Source: Lentisphaerota bacterium (GTDB taxonomy: Bacteria > Verrucomicrobiota > Lentisphaeria > Victivallales > Victivallaceae). From it: DNA of 64,000 nt. The position numbers were made by a program, and so were the translations under genes. The DNA is taken from NCBI GenBank assembly GCA_015061575.1, contig SUWF01000005.1, positions 29,672-93,671 of the forward strand, in the 5' to 3' direction. The notes under the pieces were generated by a model, which saw nothing but the letters and a program-made list of their open reading frames with translations, was not told where the DNA came from and ran no database searches. Below, in pieces: positions 1-8,988 of this stretch. The number at the start of each line of letters is the position of its first letter. The stretch's first letter is position 1.

Positions 1-40
1 CGTTATCGTCCGTTATTGTCCGTTATCGTCCGTTCTACTT
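1..40. repeat. 10-base tandem repeat at window edge
   Basis: Four consecutive 10-base units: CGTTATCGTC, CGTTATTGTC, CGTTATCGTC and a diverged CGTTCTACTT. The array starts at the first base of the window, so it may continue further left. A motif GCGTGCGCCTTAC follows at 55-67. A related arrangement lies at 11229-11280. The array is noncoding and sits beyond the terminator of the minus-strand gene at 187-963. Its function is unknown. Confidence 0.7.
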
Positions 41-128
41 AGCGCGCAAAACAGGCGTGCGCCTTACAACTGCACTCTGCCAACAACCCCGATAGCTTGT
101 CCGCCGTAAACCGTCGGCCTGATCCGCA

Positions 129-170
129 ATAAAAAAACGTGACGCAAATAAATTTGCATCACGCTTTTTA
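129..170 (-). terminator. Rho-independent terminator after the PHP phosphatase gene
   Basis: A 12-base stem (138-149 pairing with 152-163, one G-U type mismatch) is flanked on the minus-strand 3' side by a run of seven T (131-137 on the plus strand are A). It lies 17 bases past the stop codon at 187. A short T-run on the plus side (164-168) means it could also work for transcription entering from the left. Confidence 0.8.
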
Positions 171-186
171 TTGCCAGATTATCACA

Positions 187-963
187 TCATCCGCGCTTAA
201 AAAGCCAGTTGAATAAACCACCGCCATGCCGTTTTACTGGAATTGGCTGCAGCGGAGCGGAAGGTTCTTCGATCACATTACGGGCATTATTCTGCAATAT
301 TGCGGCAGCTTCCGCACCGTAGCGCTTTTCAATAACATTGTATGCCTCCAGCAGCAAGCTGGGGCGTTTGCTGTCGTCATGAGCATCGGAGGCCACCAGT
401 TTGGCCCAACCCTTTTCCAGCAGCTTGAAGGCCATCCGCTGCGGCTCCCGGCCAAACTTGCCCACCACGCTGCCCGCCGTCACCTGATAGACCACTCCGG
501 AGTCAAAAAGACGTTCCAAATCAGGCAGCATCGATTCCGGAAACGTCCGTTCCGGGTGAGCAATGATCAGCGAGTATCCGGCGTTGAATATATTATCCAC
601 ACAAAGTTGAAATTCCGGCGGAAAACTCGGCAGTCTGAAGTCCATCAACACTGCCCCCTGCTCCCCGCCGCCCAAGGCTATATAGGGCGGTTCCGGCGGA
701 AAACTGCGGGCATTGTATTCGCCGCCGCGCAGCAGCTTGATACCGTATTTTTCAGCCAACGCCGCCGCTTCCGGAAAGTTCGCCTCATACTTTTGCATAT
801 CCGTGCGCGGCAGCATGTGCGGAGTTGCCGCAATAACTTTGATATTGTTTTTGACGGCATCCTGAAGCATGGCTTCAGTATCTTCAAGCTTCTCCGCACC
901 ATCATCCACTCCAAAGAGCAAATGATTATGCAAGTCGTACAACCCCTCTGCTGCAATATTCAT
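187..963 (-). CDS. CpsB/YwqE-type protein-tyrosine phosphatase (PHP domain)
   Basis: This 258-residue protein belongs to the PHP-fold tyrosine phosphatases (CpsB, YwqE, Wzb-like) that dephosphorylate bacterial tyrosine kinases controlling capsule or exopolysaccharide export. The metal-binding signature DLHNH (10-14) followed by GVDDGA (18-23) is diagnostic. Further ligand motifs are TPH (47-49), AHPER near residue 135 and SDAHDD near residue 190. There is no signal peptide, so it is cytoplasmic. It starts 23 bases after the stop of the kinase gene at 987-2513, so the two very likely share a transcript and act as a kinase/phosphatase pair. The C-terminal end is basic (KRHGGGLFNWLFKRG). The family call is firm; the substrate is inferred from the neighbour. 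Confidence 0.88.
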   Translation of the reverse strand: MNIAAEGLYDLHNHLLFGVDDGAEKLEDTEAMLQDAVKNNIKVIAATPHMLPRTDMQKYEANFPEAAALAEKYGIKLLRGGEYNARSFPPEPPYIALGGGEQGAVLMDFRLPSFPPEFQLCVDNIFNAGYSLIIAHPERTFPESMLPDLERLFDSGVVYQVTAGSVVGKFGREPQRMAFKLLEKGWAKLVASDAHDDSKRPSLLLEAYNVIEKRYGAEAAAILQNNARNVIEEPSAPLQPIPVKRHGGGLFNWLFKRG

Positions 964-986
964 AAACTTACCCCGCTCTTGTAAAA

Positions 987-2513
987 TTAAGCTTTCTGAT
1001 TGTCAGCAGCGGCTTCCACGCTTTCATCCTGCTCGTTATCGGGCATGTACTGATAGTAGTAATGCTGATAGCTGTAGTAGTAATCGCTGCGGTTCTGCAT
1101 CTGGAAGCGGTTGATGACCAGACCGCCCAAACGCACATTGGATTTGCGCAGCCGGTCGATGATCACTTTCAGCTGATCGGTATTGGCCCGGCGGTAGTCG
1201 CAGGTAATGATCGTGCTGTCGGCCAGATTGCCCAGAATCATCGGGTCAGCAAAGCCCAGCGTCGGCGGAGCATCCAAAAAGATGTAATCGTAGTTTTGCG
1301 CCTGTTCGCGCAGGAAGTCTTCCAGACGGCGGGAACCCAGCAAGTCGGTCGGGTTGACCGGGATCGTTCCGCAGGTCAGAACATCCAGACCGGGTACTTT
1401 TACATCCCGATGCACCAATTCGTCAAAACTCTTTTTAGAAACCAGCAGATCCACCAAACCGACTTTATTGGAAAGCTTGAACACCCGGTGCTGACGGGGG
1501 CGACGCAAGTCCACGTCAATAAGCAGCACCCGTTTTTCGATCTTGGCGATCGAAACAGCCAAACTGCTCATGACCGAACTCTTGCCATCGCCTTTGTTGG
1601 CACTGGATACCAGAAAGATCTTGGCCCGGCCGGTTTCCGGCAGCAGATATTCCACATTCACCCGCATGGAACGCACCGCTTCGCCGTAGGTCGATTTGGT
1701 ATCCTGCGCCCACAAATCTCCGCCGTTGCCGGCGGAAACTTCCGGCAGCACACCCAGCACCGGCAGATTGAAGTCATTTTCCAAATCCTTGATATCACGG
1801 ATGGATTTATCCATGTAGTCGATCAAAAATCCGATACCGCCGCCCAGCAGCAGTCCCAGCAGCAAACCGCCGATAGTGTAGAGTATGGGCCGGGGCGAAA
1901 CCTTGACTGCAACTTTGGCTTCATCGATGATCTGTGTATTGTTCACGCCCAGCATGTCCCGGGCTTCGGCACTGAAAATACGCACCGCATCGTTGATGAT
2001 CTGCGGCGCCAGTTCCTGATCGTGGCACATGACCGAAACTTCCACAAAGCGGGTTCTCGGCAGCGGCTGAGCTGTAAGCTTATATTTAGGCGTAAACTTA
2101 TCCCCCAGCTTCACCTTGAGCGTTTCATCGATCTTCTGGCGCAATTTGCGGCTGTTGAGCAGCGCCTGAAAGTCCGGCATCAGCAAGTTGCCGACCGTCA
2201 ACTGCTGGGTGAGCAGCTGATAACTGCGGAGCTTGGCCAATGCCATCTCCTGCTCCATGCGGGAATCATTGATCCGGTCGCTGTCATCTTTGTTTTTATC
2301 TCCATCGGAGGATTGAGTTTTGCTGCCCTGCTCCACGTCTGACCAGGCAAAGATCAGAGCTGTTGCCCGGTAAGTGGGTTTTACCAGCATGACCGCCGCC
2401 CCCAAACCGACAGCGGCGCCCACGACTCCCAGGATGACGACCAGCAGCCAAAAACGCTTCAAAGCCCGCATCAGAAGAGCAAAATCAATAGTTTTTTCCA
2501 TCGGATTTTCCAT
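987..2513 (-). CDS. Polysaccharide co-polymerase fused to BY-type tyrosine kinase
   Basis: This 508-residue inner-membrane protein joins a Wzz-type chain-length domain to a bacterial tyrosine kinase, as in Wzc or CpsCD fusions. Helices lie at about 21-44 and 210-231 and flank a short periplasmic domain. The cytoplasmic kinase has a Walker A motif (SSANKGDGKSS, 303-313, with Lys311), a Walker A' motif (VLLIDVDLRRP, 329-339) and a Walker B motif (YDYIFLDAPP). The tail carries a tyrosine cluster (DYYYSYQHYYYQYMP) at about 477-491, the usual autophosphorylation site. The start is chosen because GAGGG precedes it by about eight bases. The periplasmic domain (about 165 residues) is shorter than in Wzc. 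It drives polymerisation and export of a surface polysaccharide; the remaining glycan genes are not in the window. Confidence 0.9.
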   Translation of the reverse strand: MENPMEKTIDFALLMRALKRFWLLVVILGVVGAAVGLGAAVMLVKPTYRATALIFAWSDVEQGSKTQSSDGDKNKDDSDRINDSRMEQEMALAKLRSYQLLTQQLTVGNLLMPDFQALLNSRKLRQKIDETLKVKLGDKFTPKYKLTAQPLPRTRFVEVSVMCHDQELAPQIINDAVRIFSAEARDMLGVNNTQIIDEAKVAVKVSPRPILYTIGGLLLGLLLGGGIGFLIDYMDKSIRDIKDLENDFNLPVLGVLPEVSAGNGGDLWAQDTKSTYGEAVRSMRVNVEYLLPETGRAKIFLVSSANKGDGKSSVMSSLAVSIAKIEKRVLLIDVDLRRPRQHRVFKLSNKVGLVDLLVSKKSFDELVHRDVKVPGLDVLTCGTIPVNPTDLLGSRRLEDFLREQAQNYDYIFLDAPPTLGFADPMILGNLADSTIITCDYRRANTDQLKVIIDRLRKSNVRLGGLVINRFQMQNRSDYYYSYQHYYYQYMPDNEQDESVEAAADNQKA

Positions 2514-2606
2514 AACAGAACCCTCTTATATTAAAATATCAGTATTTTGTTTATTACAGAATAACTCCGCTGTGCAGTAAATACATCCCGACAGCCACAC
2601 ACTTAT

Positions 2607-2635
2607 ACTATAAACCCTGCAAGCGTTTTTTGCAA
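2607..2635 (-). promoter_or_regulatory. Sigma-70-like promoter for the tyrosine kinase gene
   Basis: On the minus strand, TTGCAA (2630-2635) and TATAGT (2607-2612) are separated by 17 bases. The expected start is near 2600, giving a leader of about 85 bases before the ATG at 2513. The -35 hexamer TTGCAA recurs at three other promoters in this window. Confidence 0.5.
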
Positions 2636-2686
2636 ACTTGCAGTGTACTTTTCCCGGCATATTTTCATCAAAAAACCCGAGATCGC

Positions 2687-2715
2687 TTGCAATACCACTT
2701 ACACAATGTTATATT
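2687..2715 (+). promoter_or_regulatory. Sigma-70-like promoter for the SGNH hydrolase gene
   Basis: TTGCAA (2687-2692) and TATATT (2710-2715) are separated by 17 bases. Transcription would begin near 2722, about 54 bases before the ATG at 2776. The same hexamer pair and spacing occur at 57656-57684. Confidence 0.55.
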
Positions 2716-2775
2716 ACCGGGTCGAACCGTCCAAAACTTTGTTTGTACAGCAACATATTTACAGAGGTTTTTGTT

Positions 2776-3426
2776 ATGCTTGAACAACTCCAATCCCCGT
2801 GGCTGCAATCCGGCGATAAACTGCTTTGTCTTGGCGACAGCCTGACTGCTGCTGATCCCGGCTATGTCCAGATTCTGACCGAAACTCTTGCCCGCAAAAA
2901 CATTCAAATTTTCAATGCCGGAGTCGGCGGCGACAAAACGCCGTCCACTCTGGCCCGGCTGGAAAGCGTGATCAAAACGGTAAACGAAAACAAAATCAAT
3001 GCTGTAAGTATATTTCTGGGCACCAACGATGCAGCCATCGGTCACGGCATCTGGGCGGATGAACCGGCAGTATCACCGGAAACTTATTACGACAACCTCT
3101 GCTGGATAGTACATTTGCTCAAGCAGCGCTGCAATGTAAAAAAATTCAGTATAGCCACTCCGCTCTGGCGGTTTGAAGGCACGACCTATGCCATGCACGG
3201 AGATATACTCAAACCGTATGCGCTAATGGCCAGAGCCGCTGCTGATAAAATGCAGACGTTGCTGGTACCAATGGATGTTGTTTCCGAGCATTTTTATCAG
3301 CAAAATATCCAGCGCCGTGATCCGGAAACCGGACTGCTGATGACAACTGACGGTACCCATCCGACCGGAGAAGTATACCGTTTGATTGCCGAAACATTTA
3401 TGAAGTTCTGGCAGATGGCTGAATAA
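2776..3426 (+). CDS. SGNH/GDSL-family hydrolase
   Basis: This is a 216-residue esterase or lipase-like enzyme of the SGNH fold. Block I is CLGDSLTA near residue 20 with the nucleophile Ser, block II is NAGVGGDKT with the oxyanion Gly, block III is LGTNDA with Asn, and block V is DGTHPT with the Asp/His pair. The start is taken at ATG 2776 with AGAGG upstream. An in-frame start at 2638 would add 46 residues across the promoter and is unlikely. There is no signal peptide, so the enzyme is probably cytoplasmic, like many SGNH enzymes that deacetylate sugars. The substrate cannot be told from the sequence. Confidence 0.8.
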   Translation: MLEQLQSPWLQSGDKLLCLGDSLTAADPGYVQILTETLARKNIQIFNAGVGGDKTPSTLARLESVIKTVNENKINAVSIFLGTNDAAIGHGIWADEPAVSPETYYDNLCWIVHLLKQRCNVKKFSIATPLWRFEGTTYAMHGDILKPYALMARAAADKMQTLLVPMDVVSEHFYQQNIQRRDPETGLLMTTDGTHPTGEVYRLIAETFMKFWQMAE

Positions 3427-3732
3427 GTGTCGAAAAACGGCTGTTCAAGCCCCATTAACAGCCGGAATGATATAAAAAACGGTTTTTTCATGCAGTTTTT
3501 AAGATTTTTTTGATTTTAAGAGTTGCTTTTTGCAATTTCAGTGCTAATTTTCTCATGTGCACTTTTGCGTTGACAGAAAAATCGGCGTCTGAAGGGTGCT
3601 TTGATAAAAGAAAAACAAACAAATTTAATAATAAAACGGTGACCGGGATCTCGGATAAACCGTCTGCCGCACACAAGGAGAGAGGCGACAGAATGGGACT
3701 GGGGGGACGGAAACCTAAAAGCGGAGAAATTT
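3427..3732. other. Noncoding region between hydrolase and coiled-coil gene
   Basis: There is no convincing gene here. An 8-base inverted repeat with an 11-base loop lies at 3438-3464 (CGGCTGTT and AACAGCCG). It has no T-run on the plus side and only a short one on the minus side, so it is a weak terminator candidate. A TTGACA hexamer at 3570-3575 has no good -10 at normal spacing. A strong AAGGAGAGAGG stretch at 3674-3684 precedes an overlapping 40-codon frame (3693-3815) that I do not accept as a gene. Confidence 0.4.
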
Positions 3733-4968
3733 ATGAAGGGACTCAATATTTTTCTGGCAGTTCTGATTTTTGTACTGGCGGTAACCTCGGCTGTGTTCTC
3801 GTTTTTCCTGTTTGAAAAACGCGCCCAGCTGGTCAAAGGCTACGGTTATTTGGGCAAGCAGATCGAAGATGCCTCCAAAGTGCTTGACACCAACAGCGGA
3901 ACCACTCTGGCTGCCAAACTCAACTCAAACGCACTCGATCACGGCAAAAGCAAAGATTTGCCGACTCTGTTGCCTGAATTTATTTCGCTGACGACCGAAA
4001 TCGTCAAAGAACGTGATGCGTTGGCCACCTCTCTCTCCAGCATCAGCAGCACATTGGAAAAACGCAATCTTTCTGCCGCCAACTTCATGCGGCTTGATAC
4101 TTACAAGCAGTCTATTTCGCAACTGCAAAGTCACGTTGCCGCCTATCAGAGCCGCAACAACAGCATCCTCAACAGCATCTGCCGTTCTGCAGCACAGTTG
4201 GGCGCCCGTGTGTCGGTCAGTCAGCTTAAATCCAGCGGCTATGCCAATGCCTACAAGGCAATCGATGCCCGGATCGCTATTCTCAAGCAGCGCGAAAAGA
4301 CCTTCAACAGCCGGGTCATCAACATTGCTACGGCGTTGGGCGGCAAAGCTCCCAATCTGAGCGAAAACGCCTATGAAAAAGGTTTGACCGAAGTCCTGTC
4401 CTCCGCCCGTCAGGTGCGCAGCGACAAAGAAAAGTTCTACAATAACTGGCAGAACGCCGAACGCTCCATAAGCAACCTCAACAATGTCGTCAAAAACAAA
4501 GATGCCCAGATCAGCAAGCTCAATGACCTTTGCAAACGCAAAGAACAGGAAATCCTCCGTCTGAGCAAAGTTCTTGGGCTGGATGTTCCCCGGGAACCCA
4601 TGCGTGACGGCTGTATCGATTCGCTTAATTTGGTCAAGACCCAGCAGAAGGGCCGGATCATTGATGTGGATGATAAATTCGGTTTTGTGGTCGTATCTCT
4701 AGGTAAGGCCACCCGGGTACAGGAACAGTTCGGCAACCGGATCAACAATGTTGACCCTCAAATTCCTCAGGGCTGCATACTGACAGTTGCCCGCAACATG
4801 TCCAGCGGCGAAGCTGAATATATCAACAAGGTCAAAATCGTCCGTTTGGATGACAACTGCTCCATTGCCGAACCCATCGACAAAAAAGGCGGCAAACGCA
4901 TCCGCAAGGATGATATCGTCTATCTGGCTGATGATGAAATCGCCAAGATCATCAAAAACAGAAAGTGA
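3733..4968 (+). CDS. Membrane-anchored coiled-coil protein, unknown function
   Basis: I do not recognise this 411-residue protein. An N-terminal membrane helix (about residues 5-26) is followed by a long charged helical region (about 35-280) with coiled-coil character, including a stretch rich in Asn, Lys and Leu near 240-275. A compact C-terminal domain (about 290-400) begins KGRIIDVDDKFGFVVVSLG and looks beta-rich. A GGAG ribosome site precedes the ATG. The topology suggests a single-pass anchor with the bulk on the outer face of the inner membrane. It starts a set of three membrane or exported genes that ends before clpC. It could be a structural or septum-associated factor, but nothing in the sequence proves this. 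Confidence 0.6.
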   Translation: MKGLNIFLAVLIFVLAVTSAVFSFFLFEKRAQLVKGYGYLGKQIEDASKVLDTNSGTTLAAKLNSNALDHGKSKDLPTLLPEFISLTTEIVKERDALATSLSSISSTLEKRNLSAANFMRLDTYKQSISQLQSHVAAYQSRNNSILNSICRSAAQLGARVSVSQLKSSGYANAYKAIDARIAILKQREKTFNSRVINIATALGGKAPNLSENAYEKGLTEVLSSARQVRSDKEKFYNNWQNAERSISNLNNVVKNKDAQISKLNDLCKRKEQEILRLSKVLGLDVPREPMRDGCIDSLNLVKTQQKGRIIDVDDKFGFVVVSLGKATRVQEQFGNRINNVDPQIPQGCILTVARNMSSGEAEYINKVKIVRLDDNCSIAEPIDKKGGKRIRKDDIVYLADDEIAKIIKNRK

Positions 4969-4976
4969 GCGGACAA

Positions 4977-5216
4977 ATGGCTGACAAGTCACAAACTATT
5001 CGCAACGTACTGGTGATATTGACCGCTGTGCTGATGATAACAGTCACAGTGCTGCAGTGGATGGAAATCGAGCAGTACAATATCAAAGATCATATCGTTA
5101 CTACGATCAAAGAATTGTTTGTTCCCGCTGAACAACCGGCAGCTCCGGCAGCAGCTCCGGCAGCAGCACCTGAGGCAGCAGCCCCGGCGGCTCCAGCCGA
5201 AGCCCCGGCACCGTAA
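4977..5216 (+). CDS. Small membrane protein with Pro/Ala-rich tail
   Basis: A 79-residue unknown. One membrane helix covers about residues 10-28. A short amphipathic stretch follows, then a tail of about 30 residues made almost only of Pro, Ala and Glu. The ATG at 4977 lies 8 bases after the stop of the coiled-coil gene; a GTG at 4965 in the same frame would overlap it by 4 bases and is the alternative start. Low-complexity Pro/Ala tails often span periplasm or cell wall. It likely works with the coiled-coil protein before it. Confidence 0.55.
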   Translation: MADKSQTIRNVLVILTAVLMITVTVLQWMEIEQYNIKDHIVTTIKELFVPAEQPAAPAAAPAAAPEAAAPAAPAEAPAP

Positions 5217-5235
5217 ATCAAGGAAGAAAAATCTG

Positions 5236-5508
5236 ATGTCTGTTGAAGTAATCAAACTGAAACGGCATAACATAAAAACCACGGCGGTGCTGATCGCAGT
5301 GGTTTTTTTGTTTGCTGTCGGCGGCTGCCGCAGTCACCATGACTGCGATCGCCCCCCCCGGAAAGCACATTTGCATACAATAAAAAAGCATCAGCCGGAA
5401 ACGGATAAAAAGCCCCGGGTTCACCGTACCCGCAAAAGAGCCGGCGATTACAGCCGCATCCCCCGGAACTATCCGGCGTCGTGGCAAACCCGTACAATAG
5501 GCAACTGA
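5236..5508 (+). CDS. Small putative lipoprotein, His/Arg-rich
   Basis: A 90-residue unknown. A hydrophobic segment (about residues 16-29) ends in VGGCRS, which resembles a lipobox with Cys at position 30. The mature part is very basic and His-rich (HHDCDRPPRKAHLHTIKKH), then Lys/Arg-rich. AAGGAAG lies about 10 bases before the ATG. It follows the Pro/Ala-tail gene by 19 bases and probably shares its transcript. Lipid attachment is inferred, because the N-terminal region before the hydrophobic core is longer than usual. Confidence 0.5.
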   Translation: MSVEVIKLKRHNIKTTAVLIAVVFLFAVGGCRSHHDCDRPPRKAHLHTIKKHQPETDKKPRVHRTRKRAGDYSRIPRNYPASWQTRTIGN

Positions 5509-5594
5509 GCAGTTTTATCTGAACATGAGCAACATTAACGCAGTCCAATCAATCAGGACATTCTGCTAATACCAATGAGGATAATTATAGATAT

Positions 5595-8129
5595 ATGAGC
5601 GAACAAGGTAAAAACCAGGACTCCAATTTAACGCCCCGGGCCCGCAAGGTTCTGATGCTGGCGCAAAAAGAAGCTATGCGGCTGAATTGCGACTGCGTGG
5701 GCACCGAGCATTTGCTGCTGGGTTTGCTGGCGTTGGGTGAAGGCGTAGCGCTGGAAGTACTCAAACAAATGAACGTCAGTTTGGAGCAGTTGCGCATGGC
5801 CGTTGAACGCTCCAGCCGCAATGCCTCGCAGGAGCTGCCCAAACTGGGGCATCTGCCGCTGACCACCCGTTTGAAGCGGGTCATATTGCTGGCTGCGACT
5901 GAGGCCAAGGCAATGAATTACAACTTTATCGGCACAGAGCATCTGCTGCTGGCGCTGCTCCGGGATGGTGAAAGCGAAGCGGCAAAAGCTCTGCGCAACA
6001 TGAATGTAGATATCAAAGCCGTCCACGGTGCGGTCGTCAAGGCGCTGGATCCGGACTACCTGCCGGAAGAATCGCAATTTTCTGCCTCCAGTGAAAGCAA
6101 CGGCACTGCTTCCAGTTCCGCCGCCCCCTCCATGCCGGCCTTGAGCACCTTTGGACGCAACCTTACCGACATGGCCCAAAAGGGCGCGCTGGATCCGGTC
6201 ATCGGCCGGAAAAACGAGATCCAGCGGGTAATCCAGATCCTCTGCCGCCGCACCAAAAACAATCCGGTGCTGATCGGCGAAGCCGGGGTGGGCAAAACAG
6301 CGATCATCGAAGGTCTGGCGCAAGCTATCGTTAACAAAACGGTGCCGGAACCACTGCAGGATAAAGTGGTTTTTGCCTTGGATCTGACCTTGATGGTAGC
6401 GGGAACCAAATATCGCGGGCAATTTGAAGAACGTATCAAAGCAGTGCTGGATGAAGTACGTTCTTCCGGCAAAGTCATATTGTTTATTGACGAGCTGCAC
6501 ACCATCGTCGGCGCCGGCGGTTCCGAAGGAGCCATGGATGCGGCCAATATCCTCAAGCCCGCCCTCGCCCGCGGCGAATTGCAGTGCGTGGGTGCAACCA
6601 CACTGGACGAATACCGCAAAGGCATTGAAAAGGATGCGGCGCTGGAACGGCGTTTTCAATCGATCATCGTCAACCCGCCGGACGTGGACGAAGCCATTCA
6701 AATTCTGCAGGGGTTGAAAAAGACCTACGAAAATCACCACCACGTCCGTTACAGCGATGGCGCTGTAGTTTCGGCCGTGCGGCTGGCAGACCGTTACATT
6801 TCGGGGCGTTTTCTGCCCGACAAAGCCATCGACCTTATGGACGAAGCCGGAGCCGCTGTGCGCATAAACAACACTCCGGTGCCGCCGGATACCAGCAAAC
6901 TGGATCAGGCTATCGCCGATGCCGCCAGCGCCAAAGAAAAAGCTATTGCTGAACAAAAATTTGAGGCGGCAGCCAAATTCCGTGATCAGGAACGGCAGCT
7001 GCGCAAAGATCTGGAAAAACTTTTGAACGACTTCCGGGAACATCAGCAGGAAAATTACCCGCAGATCACGGAAGCAGAGATCGTAACGGTGCTGTCGCAG
7101 CTGACCGGTATTCCGCTGCAGCAGATGCAGAGCAACGAAACTCAGCGGTTGCTTAATATGGAATCTGAGCTGAAAAAGAGCGTAGTCGGTCAGGATGAGG
7201 CCGTTGCGGTAATTTCCCGTTCGCTGCGCCGCTCCCGGGCGGATCTCAAAAACCCCGACCGGCCGATCGGTTCGTTTATGTTTCTGGGCGCCACCGGCGT
7301 AGGCAAAACCTTGCTGGCCAAAGCATTGGCGGAATTTATGTTTGGCTCGCAGGATGCACTTATCCAGGTGGATATGTCTGAATACATGGAAAAATTCAAC
7401 GTCAGCCGTCTGGTCGGTTCACCTCCGGGTTATGTTGGTCACGGCGAAGGCGGCGAGCTGACCGAACGGGTTCGTCGCCGTCCCTACTCGGTAGTGCTGT
7501 TTGACGAGGTGGAAAAGGCCCATCCGGATGTATTGCACATGCTGCTGCAAATTCTGGAAGAAGGCAAATTGACCGATTCACTCGGCCGCCGCATCGACTT
7601 CCGCAACACCATTGTGATCATGACCACCAACGTGGGCGCTGACGTACTGACCCGCAGTGCAGTGCTGGGCTTCGGCAGCGATGCAGCTTCGGTTCAAAGC
7701 AAAGAAAACGACCGGCTGTTGAGCATTGCAAAAAAATATTTCAAACCGGAATTCTTGAACCGGATCGACGATTTGATCGTTTTCCGGAAATTGGAACGCA
7801 GTGATCTGCTGGCGATCATCAAGCTGGAGACAGCGGAAGTCGTACAGCGGCTCGCCCTGCGCAATATTGATCTGCAGCTTGACGAACCCGTGCTGGATTT
7901 TCTGCTTGATAAAGGTTTTGAGCCGGAATACGGCGCCCGACCGCTGCGCCGGGCGGTCGAACGTTATCTGGAAGACCCGCTGGCCGAAGAAATACTCCGC
8001 GGCAATTTGCCGGAAAAATGCCAGCTGAACGCTGTTGTTGACGGCGATCAACTGCGTTTTTCCGCTCAAAAATCCCCCGTCAAGCGTTCACCGCGCAAGA
8101 AAAAAACCTCAACTGACCCGGCGGAGTGA
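5595..8129 (+). CDS. clpC: ClpC-type AAA+ unfoldase
   Basis: This 844-residue Hsp100 protein unfolds substrates and feeds them to ClpP in the cytoplasm. It has a double Clp-N repeat (about 15-150), a first AAA module with Walker A GEAGVGKT near residue 228 and Walker B FIDELHT, a UVR-like middle segment ([15 protein letters not shown], about 453-467), and a second AAA module with Walker A GATGVGKT near 565 and Walker [13 protein letters not shown]. The UVR-like motif and the length mark it as ClpC rather than ClpA or ClpB. No McsA/McsB adaptors or clpP occur nearby. The C-terminal tail is lysine-rich and probably disordered. Confidence 0.93.
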   Translation: MSEQGKNQDSNLTPRARKVLMLAQKEAMRLNCDCVGTEHLLLGLLALGEGVALEVLKQMNVSLEQLRMAVERSSRNASQELPKLGHLPLTTRLKRVILLAATEAKAMNYNFIGTEHLLLALLRDGESEAAKALRNMNVDIKAVHGAVVKALDPDYLPEESQFSASSESNGTASSSAAPSMPALSTFGRNLTDMAQKGALDPVIGRKNEIQRVIQILCRRTKNNPVLIGEAGVGKTAIIEGLAQAIVNKTVPEPLQDKVVFALDLTLMVAGTKYRGQFEERIKAVLDEVRSSGKVILFIDELHTIVGAGGSEGAMDAANILKPALARGELQCVGATTLDEYRKGIEKDAALERRFQSIIVNPPDVDEAIQILQGLKKTYENHHHVRYSDGAVVSAVRLADRYISGRFLPDKAIDLMDEAGAAVRINNTPVPPDTSKLDQAIADAASAKEKAIAEQKFEAAAKFRDQERQLRKDLEKLLNDFREHQQENYPQITEAEIVTVLSQLTGIPLQQMQSNETQRLLNMESELKKSVVGQDEAVAVISRSLRRSRADLKNPDRPIGSFMFLGATGVGKTLLAKALAEFMFGSQDALIQVDMSEYMEKFNVSRLVGSPPGYVGHGEGGELTERVRRRPYSVVLFDEVEKAHPDVLHMLLQILEEGKLTDSLGRRIDFRNTIVIMTTNVGADVLTRSAVLGFGSDAASVQSKENDRLLSIAKKYFKPEFLNRIDDLIVFRKLERSDLLAIIKLETAEVVQRLALRNIDLQLDEPVLDFLLDKGFEPEYGARPLRRAVERYLEDPLAEEILRGNLPEKCQLNAVVDGDQLRFSAQKSPVKRSPRKKKTSTDPAE

Positions 8130-8135
8130 AAAACT

Positions 8136-8972
8136 ATGACCTTCCGGACGCAAAACCTCGCCATATTGCTGAGTGCAGTTATAACCGGATCGCTGTTGGT
8201 ATCCGGCAGCTGGCGGGTGTGCGCCCGGGAGTTTGACGATGCACTCTATTGGGCAGAAATGCCCATACGGAACATTTCCGCGGCCGATTACCGGGCGATT
8301 TGGCAGCAAACGATCCCGCCACATCAAGCAGCAGAAATGCTGATGACAGCGGGAAATTTTGAAACCATCCCCGGTTCATTCGCCCCTTATCTGCACCGGC
8401 TCTATTACCGACTGGGCATACTGACCCACAGCCGGCAAAGCCGCTGGACTCCGGAAATTACCGCCATCTGCACCAAATTGCAGCGCTGCAATGCGCTTTT
8501 TTCCATGCTGGGCAGTATCCGCACCAACCGTGCCAGTCAAATTGCCTTGCTGGCGATGCCGCAAGCCGGCGTTCTTCCCCCGAACGATGTGCAGCCGCTT
8601 ACTGAAGCCGTACCGCATCCTTGCTGGACGGCGGCTCCGGGGGAAGACTTTCAAGCTGCGATCATTGCCCTGCCCTGCCGGGCGCAACTCAAAGTAAATG
8701 TGCAAATGTCGCTTTTGAACAGCAGCAATGCAGCTGCTCCGCTGCCGGTGGTGCTGCAAAAAGTTGATTATTTTTATCAGAACGGCAAGTGGCAGCAGCG
8801 ATTCACTCAAGTAAATTCAGCAGCGCAGCTTGAGTATATGCAAATATATTTGCTGCAAATCCAAGTGCCGGGAAATTATCCAGCCGGCATTTATCACGGC
8901 TATATATCCATGCAACCTGCCGGAGCAGTTTTTCCGGCGGTACTGCATTATCAATTAAATGTAAAGCGTTAA
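8136..8972 (+). CDS. Exported protein of unknown function
   Basis: A 278-residue protein that I do not recognise. Residues 1-30 look like an uncleaved or cleaved signal segment (LAILLSAVITGSLLVSG). The middle is helical, and the last 90 residues look like a beta-sandwich (VPGNYPAGIYHGYISMQP). It starts 6 bases after the clpC stop codon, so it is probably cotranscribed. The closeness to clpC need not mean a shared function. Confidence 0.5.
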   Translation: MTFRTQNLAILLSAVITGSLLVSGSWRVCAREFDDALYWAEMPIRNISAADYRAIWQQTIPPHQAAEMLMTAGNFETIPGSFAPYLHRLYYRLGILTHSRQSRWTPEITAICTKLQRCNALFSMLGSIRTNRASQIALLAMPQAGVLPPNDVQPLTEAVPHPCWTAAPGEDFQAAIIALPCRAQLKVNVQMSLLNSSNAAAPLPVVLQKVDYFYQNGKWQQRFTQVNSAAQLEYMQIYLLQIQVPGNYPAGIYHGYISMQPAGAVFPAVLHYQLNVKR

Positions 8973-8988
8973 ATCAAGGGGTGTAAAG

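Noticed and set aside
1..40. CRISPR array
   Set aside because: The units are 10 bases long and directly adjacent, with no spacers of 30-40 bases and no cas genes near.
2638..2775. Longer start for the SGNH hydrolase at 2638
   Set aside because: The added stretch covers the TTGCAA/TATATT promoter and has no ribosome site; ATG 2776 has AGAGG at good spacing.
3693..3815. 40-codon frame with a strong AAGGAGAGAGG ribosome site overlapping the start of the coiled-coil gene
   Set aside because: Its product has no recognisable pattern, it runs into the coiled-coil gene in another frame, and that gene has its own ribosome site. It might act in translational coupling, but this is not shown.
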